Shown: piece by piece, positions 1 to 9,157 of the stretch
Layout: every line of letters begins with the position of its first letter
Position numbering within the stretch: position 1 is the first letter of the stretch
Source: JAAGZL01 sp050290785
Lineage (GTDB): Bacteria > Pseudomonadota > Gammaproteobacteria > Chromatiales > Chromatiaceae
Assembly: GCA_050290785.1 (NCBI GenBank)
Contig: JBNKIR010000001.1
Span: 1 to 64,000 of the forward strand
Direction of reading: 5' to 3'
Length of the DNA stretch: 64,000 nucleotides
The notes under the pieces: generated by a model
Told to the model about the DNA's origin: nothing
Databases searched by the model: none
Seen by the model: the letters and a program-made list of their open reading frames with translations, nothing else
Translations under genes and position numbers: made by a program

Positions 1-1635
1 AAGCAGATGGCCATCGACGCCGATCTCAACTCCGGTCTGATCAACCAGGACGAGGCCAGGACCAGACGCGAAGAGGTGGCGCAGGAGGCGGATTTTTACG
101 GTGCGATGGACGGCGCCAGTAAGTTTGTACGGGGCGACGCCGTTGCCGGTATCCTGATCCTGTTCATCAATATCCTCGGTGGTCTGGGTATAGGCATGAT
201 CCAGCACGACCTGGATTTTTCCACGGCCCTGCGCTTCTATACCCTGTTGACCATCGGTGACGGACTGGTGGCACAGATACCGTCCCTGCTGCTCTCCACA
301 TCCGCCGCCATAATCGTGACCCGCGTGGCCAGTACCCAGGATGTAGGTTCACAGGTAATCACGCAACTGTTTGCCAATCCCAAATCTTTAGCCGTGGCAG
401 CAGGTGTCCTGGGTGTGATGGGCATTATCCCCGGTATGCCCAACTTCGCATTCCTGACCCTGGCCCTGGCCGCCGGTGGTGGCGCCTATATGATCGCCAA
501 GCGCCAGGAGGAGGCCAGTGTGGAGCAGGTACCGGATGTGGTGCCTGAGGCCCCGGCCGCACCCAAGGAGCTGACCTGGGATGATGTACAGCCCGTCGAC
601 ATCATTGGTCTGGAGGTGGGTTACAGGCTGATCCCGTTGGTGGACAGAAATCAGGGCGGACAGTTGATGGACCGCATCAAGGGGGTACGCAAAAAACTCT
701 CTCAGGAATTGGGCTTTCTTATCCAGCCGGTACATATCCGTGACAACCTGGATCTCAATCCCAACAGCTATAGGATTACCCTGCATGGCGCAACCATAGC
801 GGAGGCCGAGATCAGGACCGACCGGGAGCTGGCCATCAACCCGGGCAGGGTGTTCGGAACACTGCAAGGGGTGGAGACCAAAGACCCGGCCTTCGGTCTG
901 GATGCGGTGTGGATCGAGGCGGACCAGCGTGACCACGCCCAGAGCCTGGGATACACCGTGGTGGATGCCAGTACAGTGGTGGCTACCCATCTCAGCGAGA
1001 TCCTGCAATCCCACTCCCACGAACTGTTGGGGCATGAGGAGGTGCAGCAACTGCTGGATGTCTTGTCCAAGACCGCAGGGAAACTGGTGGAGGATCTGGT
1101 TCCCAAGACCCTTACTTTGGGTCAGGTGCTGAGGATTCTGCAGAATATGCTGATGGAGGGTGTGCCTATACGCGACATCCGTACTATCGCCGAAACATTG
1201 GCGGAACATGCGCCCATGAGTCAAGACACCGGCGTTTTGACCGCGGCGGTCAGGGTGGCGCTATCGCGCACGATCGTGCAGCAACTCGTTGGTCCTACTG
1301 AAGAAATACCCGTAATAGTACTTGATCCAGGCCTGGAACAGATATTGCAACAGACCTTATTGAGTTCTGGTGATGAGGGAGCTGGTTTTGAACCTGGATT
1401 GGCGGAGCAGATGCAAAAGGCCCTGATGGAGACCGCCAAACAGAGGGAGATGGTAGGAGAGAACGCGATCCTGCTGGTGGCTGCCACCATCAGGCCCTGG
1501 ATAGCCAGATTTGTGAAACACAGTGTCCCCGGTATGCAGGTGTTGTCCTACAACGAGATACCGGATAACAGACAGATCAAGGTAGTGGCAACGGTAGGAA
1601 AGTCTGGCGGTGAGTTGACTGAAAGGGTCAGATAG
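1..1635 (+). CDS. flhA: Flagellar export gate protein FlhA (5' end outside window)
   Basis: FlhA is the large inner-membrane subunit of the flagellar type III export gate. About 544 residues are visible and the reading frame is open at base 1, entering at the family motif KQMAIDADLN, so the first TM helices lie outside the window. Two hydrophobic stretches follow (around residues 45-65 and 125-165), then a charged linker and the roughly 370-residue cytosolic domain that docks export chaperones. It ends about 60 bp before flhF, as in polar-flagellate gene clusters. Identification is confident; only the true start is unseen. Confidence 0.96.
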   Translation, partial: KQMAIDADLNSGLINQDEARTRREEVAQEADFYGAMDGASKFVRGDAVAGILILFINILGGLGIGMIQHDLDFSTALRFYTLLTIGDGLVAQIPSLLLSTSAAIIVTRVASTQDVGSQVITQLFANPKSLAVAAGVLGVMGIIPGMPNFAFLTLALAAGGGAYMIAKRQEEASVEQVPDVVPEAPAAPKELTWDDVQPVDIIGLEVGYRLIPLVDRNQGGQLMDRIKGVRKKLSQELGFLIQPVHIRDNLDLNPNSYRITLHGATIAEAEIRTDRELAINPGRVFGTLQGVETKDPAFGLDAVWIEADQRDHAQSLGYTVVDASTVVATHLSEILQSHSHELLGHEEVQQLLDVLSKTAGKLVEDLVPKTLTLGQVLRILQNMLMEGVPIRDIRTIAETLAEHAPMSQDTGVLTAAVRVALSRTIVQQLVGPTEEIPVIVLDPGLEQILQQTLLSSGDEGAGFEPGLAEQMQKALMETAKQREMVGENAILLVAATIRPWIARFVKHSVPGMQVLSYNEIPDNRQIKVVATVGKSGGELTERVR

Positions 1636-1694
1636 ACTGGAACGCAAAGACAGACTGGTTGCTGACATATAGATCTAGATTGGGAATTGAGCGT

Positions 1695-2954
1695 ATGAAG
1701 ATCAAACGTTTTTTTGCAGAAGACATGCGTAGCGCCATCAGGCAGGTTCGTGAGACCTTGGGACCTGATGCAGTGATCCTCTCAAATAAATCTGTTGCGG
1801 GCGGTGTCGAATTAATGGCCGCCCTCGATTTTGATGAAGAGGCATTTGCCATGCAGGCCCTGTCGCCTAATCATTCAGAGATGCAGTCTGCTGCAGGTGC
1901 GGTATCAGAATTTCCGCCTGACCAGTCCAAACCTGCGGATATTGGTTTCAGTGAATACGTTCCGCAATTCACCTCCTCATCATCCAGCAGAAACTCCAAT
2001 GTTGAATGGAGCCAGGACCCCATCCTGGTGGATATGCGTCAGGAGATACAGACCCTGAGGCGTATGGTCGAGAATGACCTCTCTGAGCTTACCTGGCGCG
2101 ACCTGGGAAAGAACCAACCGGACACACGGGAGCTGTTACGCAGATTGATGGCGCTCGGTCTGAGTCCGGAGCTCTGTCACGGCCTGGTTCGCAAGGTCAA
2201 TGGTTTTGAAACCCTTGATCAGGGCTGGCGTAAGGCGCTCTATTTCCTTTCAGCAGAGATACAGACCACTGGAGACGATCTCCTTGAGGATGGCGGTGTC
2301 GTAGCCATTATAGGTCCTACGGGTGTCGGCAAGACCACCACCCTGGCCAAGCTGGCATCACGTTATGCACTACGCCATGGAAACCGTCATGTAGCCCTCA
2401 TCTCCACCGACAACTATCGCATAGGTGCCCAGGAGCAGCTTACCAACTACGCCCGCATTCTGGATGTGCCCATACGTTCAGCCGCGAACAGTGAAGAGTT
2501 GAATGCGGCCCTCAACACCTTTGTGGACAAACGACTGATCCTCATCGATACCGCAGGCATGAGCCAGCGGGATGTCCGTATCAGTGAGCAGTTGAGTCTG
2601 CTGAGATCTGGTCGTAGAAAGGTCAGAAGCATGCTGACCCTATCGGCTACAACACAACTGACATCGATGAAGCAGGCCATAAAGGCCTTCGATGCGGCAA
2701 ATCCGGATGCCATGATCCTGACCAAACTCGACGAGTGCGGGTCGCTGGGTGGCGTTCTCTCAGCATTAGTGGAGAGTAGATTGAAGGTATCCTACCTGAC
2801 AGATGGGCAAAGGGTTCCGGAAGACCTGCATCTGGCCCGTCCCCACTCACTGGTAAGTCGTGCAGTTGGGTTGGCCCATGAGAACGGAATGGGATTGAGT
2901 GAGGAGTTCCTGGCGTTGGCACTTGGTGGAACGCGAGCAAATGCACATGTCTGA
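1695..2954 (+). CDS. flhF: Flagellar biosynthesis GTPase FlhF
   Basis: FlhF is an SRP-type GTPase that places polar flagella at the cell pole. The start MKIKRFFAEDM at 1695 matches the family N-terminus; an upstream in-frame start at 1659 would add 12 unrelated residues. The protein has 419 aa: a variable N-terminal B domain, then an NG GTPase domain with P-loop GPTGVGKTTT, the DTAG motif and TKLDE for guanine recognition. Its 3' end overlaps the start of flhG, implying translational coupling of these two partners that set flagellar position and number. Confidence 0.96.
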   Translation: MKIKRFFAEDMRSAIRQVRETLGPDAVILSNKSVAGGVELMAALDFDEEAFAMQALSPNHSEMQSAAGAVSEFPPDQSKPADIGFSEYVPQFTSSSSSRNSNVEWSQDPILVDMRQEIQTLRRMVENDLSELTWRDLGKNQPDTRELLRRLMALGLSPELCHGLVRKVNGFETLDQGWRKALYFLSAEIQTTGDDLLEDGGVVAIIGPTGVGKTTTLAKLASRYALRHGNRHVALISTDNYRIGAQEQLTNYARILDVPIRSAANSEELNAALNTFVDKRLILIDTAGMSQRDVRISEQLSLLRSGRRKVRSMLTLSATTQLTSMKQAIKAFDAANPDAMILTKLDECGSLGGVLSALVESRLKVSYLTDGQRVPEDLHLARPHSLVSRAVGLAHENGMGLSEEFLALALGGTRANAHV

Positions 2955-3828
2955 GGTGAATATGGACCAGGCGGCCGGGCTAAGAAGAATGGTTGAACCA
3001 ACACCAATACGTGCAATCGCTGTTACCGGTGGTAAGGGCGGGGTAGGCAAAACCAACGTATCGGTAAATCTTGCTGTGGCCATGGCGGATCTGGGACGGC
3101 GGGTCATGATCCTGGATGCGGATCTGGGGCTGGCGAATATTGATGTGGTTCTGGGTTTGCATCCCCATTACGACCTCTCCCATGTGTTACGGGGAGAAAA
3201 GACGCTGGAAGAGGTGGTGTTGGAAGGGCCATCCGGCATCAAGATCGTGCCTGCCGCATCGGGGATACGGCAGATGGCCGAGCTCAGTCCGGCCGAACAC
3301 GCTGGCCTGATCCGTGGTTTCAGCGATCTTAGCAATGACCTGGACGTCCTGATCGTGGATACGGCAGCCGGGATCTCAGATACCGTTATCAGTTTCAGTC
3401 GGGCGGTACAGGAGTTGATAGTGGTGGTATGTGATGAACCGGCATCCATCACCGATGCATACGCTATTATTAAACTGCTGTATAGGGAATATGGGGTTAA
3501 TAGATTCAGGGTTCTGGCCAATATGACAAGGAGCGCCCAGGAAGGGCGTGATCTCTACAATAAGATGTGCCGAGTAACAGATAAATATCTGGATGTAATG
3601 CTTAGTTATGTAGGGAGCATTCCCTACGATGAGAGCATGCGCAAGGCCATCAAAAGCCAAAAACCGGTGGTTCACGCCTTCCCACGCAGCCGTGCGGCGC
3701 AAACATTAAAGAATTTGGCCAAAAAGGCCGATAACTGGCCTGTACCCGATGGTGCAAGTGGGCATCTTCAGTTCTTCGTCGAAAGATTGGTGCAATACTC
3801 AAGTGAAAGAGAGGGGATGCGCTTGTGA
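2941..3828 (+). CDS. flhG: Flagellar number regulator FlhG/FleN (MinD-like ATPase)
   Basis: FlhG (FleN in Pseudomonas) is a MinD/ParA-family ATPase that limits flagellar number and, in pseudomonads, antagonises FleQ. It shows the deviant Walker A motif GGKGGVGKTNVSVNLA, the switch region DADLGLAN and the DTAAG motif. The start is ambiguous: ATGs at 2941, 2947 and 2962 all lie close to or inside the end of flhF, and 2962 has GAGGTG only 3 bp upstream. 2941 is given as the longest plausible form, about 295 aa. A longer form from 2899 reads flhF sequence and is unlikely. Confidence 0.93.
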   Translation: MHMSEVNMDQAAGLRRMVEPTPIRAIAVTGGKGGVGKTNVSVNLAVAMADLGRRVMILDADLGLANIDVVLGLHPHYDLSHVLRGEKTLEEVVLEGPSGIKIVPAASGIRQMAELSPAEHAGLIRGFSDLSNDLDVLIVDTAAGISDTVISFSRAVQELIVVVCDEPASITDAYAIIKLLYREYGVNRFRVLANMTRSAQEGRDLYNKMCRVTDKYLDVMLSYVGSIPYDESMRKAIKSQKPVVHAFPRSRAAQTLKNLAKKADNWPVPDGASGHLQFFVERLVQYSSEREGMRL

Positions 3829-4574
3829 AGGGGTTGGCGGCTTACAGTTCAGTTCAGGATCAGAATGCCGATACATTGGTAAACCAGCATGCGCCTCTGG
3901 TAAAGCGTATCGCCTACCACATGATGAACAGGTTGCCGCCCAGCGTCCAGGTAGATGACCTGATCCAGGCAGGGATGATAGGTCTGCTTGAGGCAAGCAG
4001 ACATTATGATAAGAGCAGGGGTGCAAGCTTTGAGACCTACGCCGGCATCCGTATTCGCGGTGCCATGCTGGATGAGATCAGGCGGAGCGACTGGACCCCA
4101 AGATCGGTGCATCGCAAGGCCAGGATGGTGTCAGAGGCCATGCGTGATATCGAGAATAGCGAGGGTAGGGATGCACGCGACGTTGAAGTTGCGGAGGCTA
4201 TGGGGCTGTCACTTGAGGAGTACCACAAGATATTACTGGATTCATCTGGGTGCAGGGTGTTCAGTGTTGAGGAGTTGAGGGTGGTAGGGGAGTTGCCATC
4301 TGACAGAAGCACTGACAGTTCTCTCTCTGAACCGTTTGAAGGATTTCAGAAAAGTGAATTCAGGGACTCATTGTCAGAGGCCATTGCAGGTTTGCCGGAG
4401 AGGGAGAGATTGGTAATAGCCCTTTACTACGATGATGAGATGAATTTGCGAGAGATAGGTCAGGTGTTGGGTGTTACAGAATCCAGGGCATGCCAGATTC
4501 ACAGCCAGGCCACTTTCAGACTGCGTTCCAGATTATCCGAATGGTTGGCTGACGCGGATGAAGAGCAGGTATAG
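3825..4574 (+). CDS. fliA: Flagellar sigma-28 factor FliA
   Basis: FliA directs RNA polymerase to late flagellar and chemotaxis promoters. The GTG start at 3825 overlaps the flhG stop by 4 bp and is preceded by a GAGGGG Shine-Dalgarno run. The 249-aa protein has sigma region 2 (DDLIQAGMIGLLEA) and a region 4 helix-turn-helix (LREIGQVLGVTESRACQIH), the normal size and order for sigma-28. It sits between flhG and cheY as in P. aeruginosa. Confidence 0.96.
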   Translation: MKGLAAYSSVQDQNADTLVNQHAPLVKRIAYHMMNRLPPSVQVDDLIQAGMIGLLEASRHYDKSRGASFETYAGIRIRGAMLDEIRRSDWTPRSVHRKARMVSEAMRDIENSEGRDARDVEVAEAMGLSLEEYHKILLDSSGCRVFSVEELRVVGELPSDRSTDSSLSEPFEGFQKSEFRDSLSEAIAGLPERERLVIALYYDDEMNLREIGQVLGVTESRACQIHSQATFRLRSRLSEWLADADEEQV

Positions 4575-4631
4575 ACCGGGCGAAGACGGGTCGATGATAT
4601 TTGACTGTTGAGTAAATGTTAGGAGGTTATT

Positions 4632-5018
4632 TTGGATAAGAACATGAAGATTCTGATTGTGGACGACTTCTCCACAATGAGGCGGATTATAAAAAATCTG
4701 CTAAGGGATCTTGGGTTCACCAACACAGATGAAGCAGATGATGGAACCACTGCATTACCTATGTTGCAAACAGGCAAATACGATTTTCTGGTAACAGACT
4801 GGAACATGCCGGGTATGACCGGCATAGATTTGCTGAAGGCCGTACGCAATGATTCCAATCTGGTTAATCTGCCGGTACTGATGGTAACTGCGGAATCCAA
4901 GCGTGAGCAGATTATCGAGGCCGCCCAAGCTGGTGTTAATGGTTATGTGGTGAAACCATTTACTGCTGCAACCCTACAAGAGAAGATCGACAAGATTTTC
5001 GAGCGGGTAGAAGGTTAA
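4632..5018 (+). CDS. cheY: Chemotaxis response regulator CheY
   Basis: CheY is the diffusible single-domain receiver that, when phosphorylated by CheA, binds the flagellar switch. The acidic pair DD at residues 11-12, the phospho-acceptor Asp56 in TDWNMPG, the TAES threonine and the KPF lysine are all present; no output domain follows. The start is an unusual TTG at 4632: a perfect AGGAGG at 4621-4626 lies 5 bp upstream, whereas the ATG at 4644 would be 17 bp away. Confidence 0.96.
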   Translation: MDKNMKILIVDDFSTMRRIIKNLLRDLGFTNTDEADDGTTALPMLQTGKYDFLVTDWNMPGMTGIDLLKAVRNDSNLVNLPVLMVTAESKREQIIEAAQAGVNGYVVKPFTAATLQEKIDKIFERVEG

Positions 5019-5046
5019 GTATGTATAAGAAAGCAGGAGACCCGCG

Positions 5047-5778
5047 ATGGTAGATAAGGATTCAAAACAAGATTTATTGGAAAAGGCCAAACGACTGGTA
5101 GCTTCCATTGAGTCCGATGATCTGGAGACTGCCGATAAGACCCTGGAAGAGTTATCCGACTTCTCCGATAGCACCCTGTTTCGTGAAGTAGGACGCCTGA
5201 CCAGAGAACTCCATGAGGCCATAAATGGCTTTCTTCTGGATGCCAAGATCGCTGACCTGGCCCAACGTGAGATACCGGACGCAAGCGAGCGTCTTAGTTA
5301 TGTCATTGAGATGACGGAGAGGTCTGCAAATACCACATTGAATGCTGTTGAGGCGAGCCTGCCATTAGCCGATGAGATAGGGGAAAAGGCGGGACAGCTG
5401 TCAGATGAATGGGATAAATTCAAGGGCAGAAAACTCTCTGTTGATGATTTCCGTATCCTGAGCGATGACCTATCCACATTTCTTGAGGTGGCAAAAGGTC
5501 ACTCGCAGGATCTGCATAAGAATCTCTCCGAAGTGCTTATGGCTCAGGATTTTCAAGATCTCACGGGGCAGATCATTCGAAAGGTCATAGCTCTGGTCAC
5601 GGATATAGAAGATAAACTTGTCCAACTGGTCCGTATCTCCGGGTCAAAACTTCCCGATTCCAAATACAAGTCTCCTTCCGATGTGTTGGAAGGGCCGGTG
5701 GTGCCTGGTATCGAGCAGGGTGACGTTGTCCACGGGCAGGATGATGTGGATGATCTTTTATCCAGTTTAGGATTTTAG
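5047..5778 (+). CDS. cheZ: CheY phosphatase CheZ
   Basis: CheZ accelerates CheY-P dephosphorylation. The 243-aa protein is mostly helical; the catalytic glutamine motif is seen in MAQDFQDLTGQ, and the C-terminus DDVDDLLSSLGF is the conserved amphipathic tail that captures CheY-P. It lies 28 bp after cheY and 12 bp before cheA, so the phosphatase, its substrate and the kinase are probably co-transcribed. Confidence 0.96.
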   Translation: MVDKDSKQDLLEKAKRLVASIESDDLETADKTLEELSDFSDSTLFREVGRLTRELHEAINGFLLDAKIADLAQREIPDASERLSYVIEMTERSANTTLNAVEASLPLADEIGEKAGQLSDEWDKFKGRKLSVDDFRILSDDLSTFLEVAKGHSQDLHKNLSEVLMAQDFQDLTGQIIRKVIALVTDIEDKLVQLVRISGSKLPDSKYKSPSDVLEGPVVPGIEQGDVVHGQDDVDDLLSSLGF

Positions 5779-5790
5779 AGGTCAGAAGAC

Positions 5791-7974
5791 ATGGCCATAG
5801 ATACCAATGACGAAATCCTGCAAGACTTTCTCGTAGAAGCCGGAGAGATCCTTGAAGAGTTGAACGAACAGCTGGTCGATCTGGAACAGCGTCCGGATGA
5901 CTATGACCTGTTGAACACGGTGTTTCGTGGTTTTCATACCATCAAGGGTGGGGCTGGGTTTCTAGGTATTGAAGCACTGGTAACGGTGTGTCATCGGGCC
6001 GAGGATGTGTTCAATGTTCTGCGTCAGGGGCAACGCACGGTAAATGCCGAGCTCATGGATGCGGTACTTCAGGTATTGGATGAAGTAAACGCCATGTTTG
6101 CCATGGTGCAGAACGGGGAAGATCCGGAACCTGCCGATCCGGTACTGATCTCCACCCTGGAAAAGATGGCCAAGCCGGAAGAGGAAGATGAAGAAGATGC
6201 TGTAGAGGAGCCTGAGGTAGAGGTTGAGGAAGAAGCTCCGCCCGCACCAGAGCCGGAGGCAAATAAGGCGGCGCCAAGCGGAGATGACGATATCACTGAA
6301 GAGGAGTTTGAGGCTCTTCTGGATCAATTGCATGGGGAGGGCAAGTTCGGGGGTGTTCCGTCCGCGGAGGCCGTGCAGGCGGCAACAGAGACTGCGCCAC
6401 CCAAGCAGAAAAATGAATCTGATGAGATCACAGAAGAGGAGTTTGACGCCCTTCTGGACGAATTGCATGGAAAAGGCAAACACGGAGGTGTTCCGAAAAA
6501 AACTACGGAACCGGCGCCGGCTCCAAAACCTGCATCGAGTCAGGGTGATTCAGATGATATTACGGAAGAGGAGTTTGATGCCCTGCTGGATCAATTGCAT
6601 GGCAAGGGTAAGCATGGTGGCATCCCCAAGACTCCTGTAGAGAAGGTGCAGGAAGACGCACCAAAGAAAAAACCTGAGCCGGTTAAAAAACCCGCTGCAG
6701 AGAAAAAGGCCGAAAAGAGCGAGCCTAAGGTAAAGCCAGAGAGGGCCGCTGTGCCCAATGGGGAGGCAGCTGCGAAGAAGGCGCCAGCAGCAGAGACCAC
6801 AGTTAGAGTGGATACAGCCCGCCTTGACGATATCATGAATATGGTTGGCGAGTTGGTGTTGGTAAGAAACAGGCTGGCGACACTCAAATCCAGACTTGAT
6901 GATGAAGAGGTGGCAACCGCAGTAGCCAATCTGGATGTGGTTACCGCCGATCTACAGAATTCTGTAATGAAGACCAGGATGTTGCCGGTGAAAAAGGTCT
7001 TCGGACGCTTTCCCCGGGTGGTGCGTGACCTGGCACGAAGCCTCAAGAAAGAGATTGATCTGGAGCTGGAGGGTGAGGAGACAGATCTGGATAAGAACCT
7101 GGTTGAGGCCCTGGCCGACCCCATGGTGCATCTGGTCCGCAATGCCGTCGATCATGGTATAGAGCTGCCTGATGAGCGGGAAAAGGCCGGCAAACCCAGG
7201 TCTGGAACGGTAAAGTTGTCCGCGGCACAGGAGGGTGATCACATCCTGCTTACCATCACCGATGACGGTAAAGGCATGGATCCTGAAATTCTACGGGCCA
7301 AGGCAGTGGAAAAGGGGATGATGGATGAGGAGGCAGCCGCCAGGCTAACAGACAAGGATCTCTATAATCTCATCTTCCATCCGGGATTCTCCACCAAGAC
7401 GGAGATATCAGATGTGTCCGGCCGCGGTGTGGGCATGGACGTTGTTAAGACCCGTATTGCGCAAATGAATGGTTCGGTTGAGATCGATTCTGAACTTGGA
7501 ACGGGTAGCATGATCGTCATCAAGCTGCCTCTTACACTGGCAATTCTGCCAACGCTCATGGTGAAGCTGGCGCAGCAGCCATTCGCACTTCCCCTTTCAA
7601 CTGTTGTTGAAATATTTAATCTTGATCTGGATCAGACCAATGTGGTGGACGGACAGCTTACTATTATGGTTCGCGAGAGGGCATTGCCTCTGTTCTATTT
7701 GAGAAAATGGCTTATTAAAAAAGATGGTGTCGATCCCGATGGAAACGAGCCGGATTACAATGTAGGCCATGTAGTTGTTGTTAATGTCGGAGGTATCCAG
7801 GTGGGGTTGGTGGTAGATCATCTTATCGGTCAGGAGGAAGTGGTAATCAAGCCTCTGGGAGCAATGTTACAGGGATTGGACGGTATGGCCGGTGCAACTA
7901 TTACCGGAGACGGTAAAATCGCCCTTATTCTGGATGTGCCGGGACTGTTAAAGAAATATGCCAGAAGATTTTAA
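5791..7974 (+). CDS. cheA: Chemotaxis histidine kinase CheA with triple linker repeat
   Basis: CheA is the kinase of the polar chemoreceptor array. The 727-aa protein has the P1 HPt domain with phospho-His49 (FRGFHTIKGG), a long acidic linker, the dimerisation domain (VDTARLDDIMNMVGEL), the ATP-binding domain (NAVDHG, DDGKGMD, GRGVGMD) and a C-terminal CheW-like domain. The linker carries three near-identical 25-residue repeats at residues 166-190, 211-235 and 255-279, core ITEEEF(E/D)ALLD. In Vibrio the corresponding CheA region interacts with ParC/ParP, both of which are encoded downstream; the same role here is an inference. Confidence 0.97.
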   Translation: MAIDTNDEILQDFLVEAGEILEELNEQLVDLEQRPDDYDLLNTVFRGFHTIKGGAGFLGIEALVTVCHRAEDVFNVLRQGQRTVNAELMDAVLQVLDEVNAMFAMVQNGEDPEPADPVLISTLEKMAKPEEEDEEDAVEEPEVEVEEEAPPAPEPEANKAAPSGDDDITEEEFEALLDQLHGEGKFGGVPSAEAVQAATETAPPKQKNESDEITEEEFDALLDELHGKGKHGGVPKKTTEPAPAPKPASSQGDSDDITEEEFDALLDQLHGKGKHGGIPKTPVEKVQEDAPKKKPEPVKKPAAEKKAEKSEPKVKPERAAVPNGEAAAKKAPAAETTVRVDTARLDDIMNMVGELVLVRNRLATLKSRLDDEEVATAVANLDVVTADLQNSVMKTRMLPVKKVFGRFPRVVRDLARSLKKEIDLELEGEETDLDKNLVEALADPMVHLVRNAVDHGIELPDEREKAGKPRSGTVKLSAAQEGDHILLTITDDGKGMDPEILRAKAVEKGMMDEEAAARLTDKDLYNLIFHPGFSTKTEISDVSGRGVGMDVVKTRIAQMNGSVEIDSELGTGSMIVIKLPLTLAILPTLMVKLAQQPFALPLSTVVEIFNLDLDQTNVVDGQLTIMVRERALPLFYLRKWLIKKDGVDPDGNEPDYNVGHVVVVNVGGIQVGLVVDHLIGQEEVVIKPLGAMLQGLDGMAGATITGDGKIALILDVPGLLKKYARRF
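6286..6627 (+). repeat. Three in-frame 75-bp repeats in the cheA linker
   Basis: The copies are at 6286-6360, 6421-6495 and 6553-6627. Each encodes 25 residues beginning D(D/E)ITEEEF and ending HGGVP, FGGVP or HGGIP. Spacing is 45 and then 44 residues, with Pro/Ala/Lys-rich filler between. The protein sequence is better conserved than the DNA, which points to selected binding motifs rather than a fresh DNA duplication. Confidence 0.9.
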
Positions 7975-8074
7975 ATATGGACCTAGGGTATCTTACAAAC
8001 AAAACCAAACAATGGTGTACGGTCACCCTGCAATCAAGGAATCTATCCATTACCTGTACTAGCGGTGGTTTCCG

Positions 8075-9157
8075 ATGAATATTTATCGGAATACGCCAAA
8101 CAAAGTCAGGGTGCTGGTTATCGATGACTCGGCATTCTTTCGTCACCGCATCACCAACATGCTTTCCTCTGATGACAGGATAGAGGTTATCGGTACTGCA
8201 GGGGACGGCAAGGCCGCAGTAAGGGAAGCTATTCGTCTCAGACCGGATGTAATAACCATGGATGTTGAGATGCCTGTGATGGACGGCATTACCGCCGTTA
8301 AGCAGATTATGGCAGAGGCCCCCACATCCATCATGATGCTCTCTTCGTATACCAGTGAAGGCGCCAAGGCGACCCTGGATGCCCTCAACGCCGGGGCATT
8401 GGATTTTATACAGAAACAGACAGACGCATCCCCAGAAGCAAAGCAGGAACTGGCTAATAAGCTGATTAGTAGAGTTCTTGCTATGGGTAGAAAAAAGCTG
8501 CGCAGATCTATACCGTCAGCTGTTGGAACGGTGGCCGTGCAGCCGTCTATCCAAAAACAGCATGATGAAAAGTTCAGATCACGGAAAGGAAGCTATAAAT
8601 TAGTAATTTTAGGAGCCTCGACCGGGGGGCCGGTTGCGATACAACAGGTAGTAAGTTCATTACCTGGTGATTTCAGTGTGCCCATGGTGCTGGTGGTGCA
8701 TATGCCGGCAAGTTTTACCAAGGCGTATGCCGAGAGACTAAACTCAATTTCAAAACTTAATGTTAAAGAGGCGGAAGACGGTGATCTGCTAATTCCAGGC
8801 ACCGTGTTGCTCGCGCCAGGAGGCAGGCAACTATCCTTCCATAACAAGGGCAGAGAGCTCACCATATCCATACGTGATGGGATGGCGGGAGAGACATACC
8901 GTCCCAGCGTGGATCTGACTTTTGAGTCTGCTGCCCAGACATTGCGCGATTCTGTGTTGGCTATAGTGCTTACCGGGATGGGGGCGGACGGAAGTCAAGG
9001 AGCAAGCTTGCTGAAGCAGTGTGATGCAACCGTATGGAGCCAGGATGAATCGACATGCGTAATCTATGGTATGCCACAGGCGGTTGAAAAGAAGGGGTTG
9101 TCAGATATGGTTCTCCCGCTGGGGGATATCGCCCCGGCATTGGTCAAGGCGGTATAA
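8075..9157 (+). CDS. cheB: Chemoreceptor glutamate methylesterase CheB
   Basis: CheB removes methyl groups from (and deamidates) chemoreceptors during adaptation. It has an N-terminal receiver with phospho-Asp63 (TMDVEMPVMDG) and a C-terminal methylesterase domain with the Ser-His-Asp triad in LGASTGGP, VVHMPASFT and LTGMGADG. Length 360 aa is typical. The partner methyltransferase gene cheR is not in the window, as in the P. aeruginosa che cluster I, where it lies elsewhere. A 100-bp gap separates it from cheA. Confidence 0.96.
   Translation: MNIYRNTPNKVRVLVIDDSAFFRHRITNMLSSDDRIEVIGTAGDGKAAVREAIRLRPDVITMDVEMPVMDGITAVKQIMAEAPTSIMMLSSYTSEGAKATLDALNAGALDFIQKQTDASPEAKQELANKLISRVLAMGRKKLRRSIPSAVGTVAVQPSIQKQHDEKFRSRKGSYKLVILGASTGGPVAIQQVVSSLPGDFSVPMVLVVHMPASFTKAYAERLNSISKLNVKEAEDGDLLIPGTVLLAPGGRQLSFHNKGRELTISIRDGMAGETYRPSVDLTFESAAQTLRDSVLAIVLTGMGADGSQGASLLKQCDATVWSQDESTCVIYGMPQAVEKKGLSDMVLPLGDIAPALVKAV

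Noticed and set aside
388..1224. Long minus-strand ORF (278 codons) inside flhA
   Set aside because: It lies wholly antisense to strongly conserved flhA codons; its product is His/Gln-rich with no recognisable domain and no Shine-Dalgarno site.
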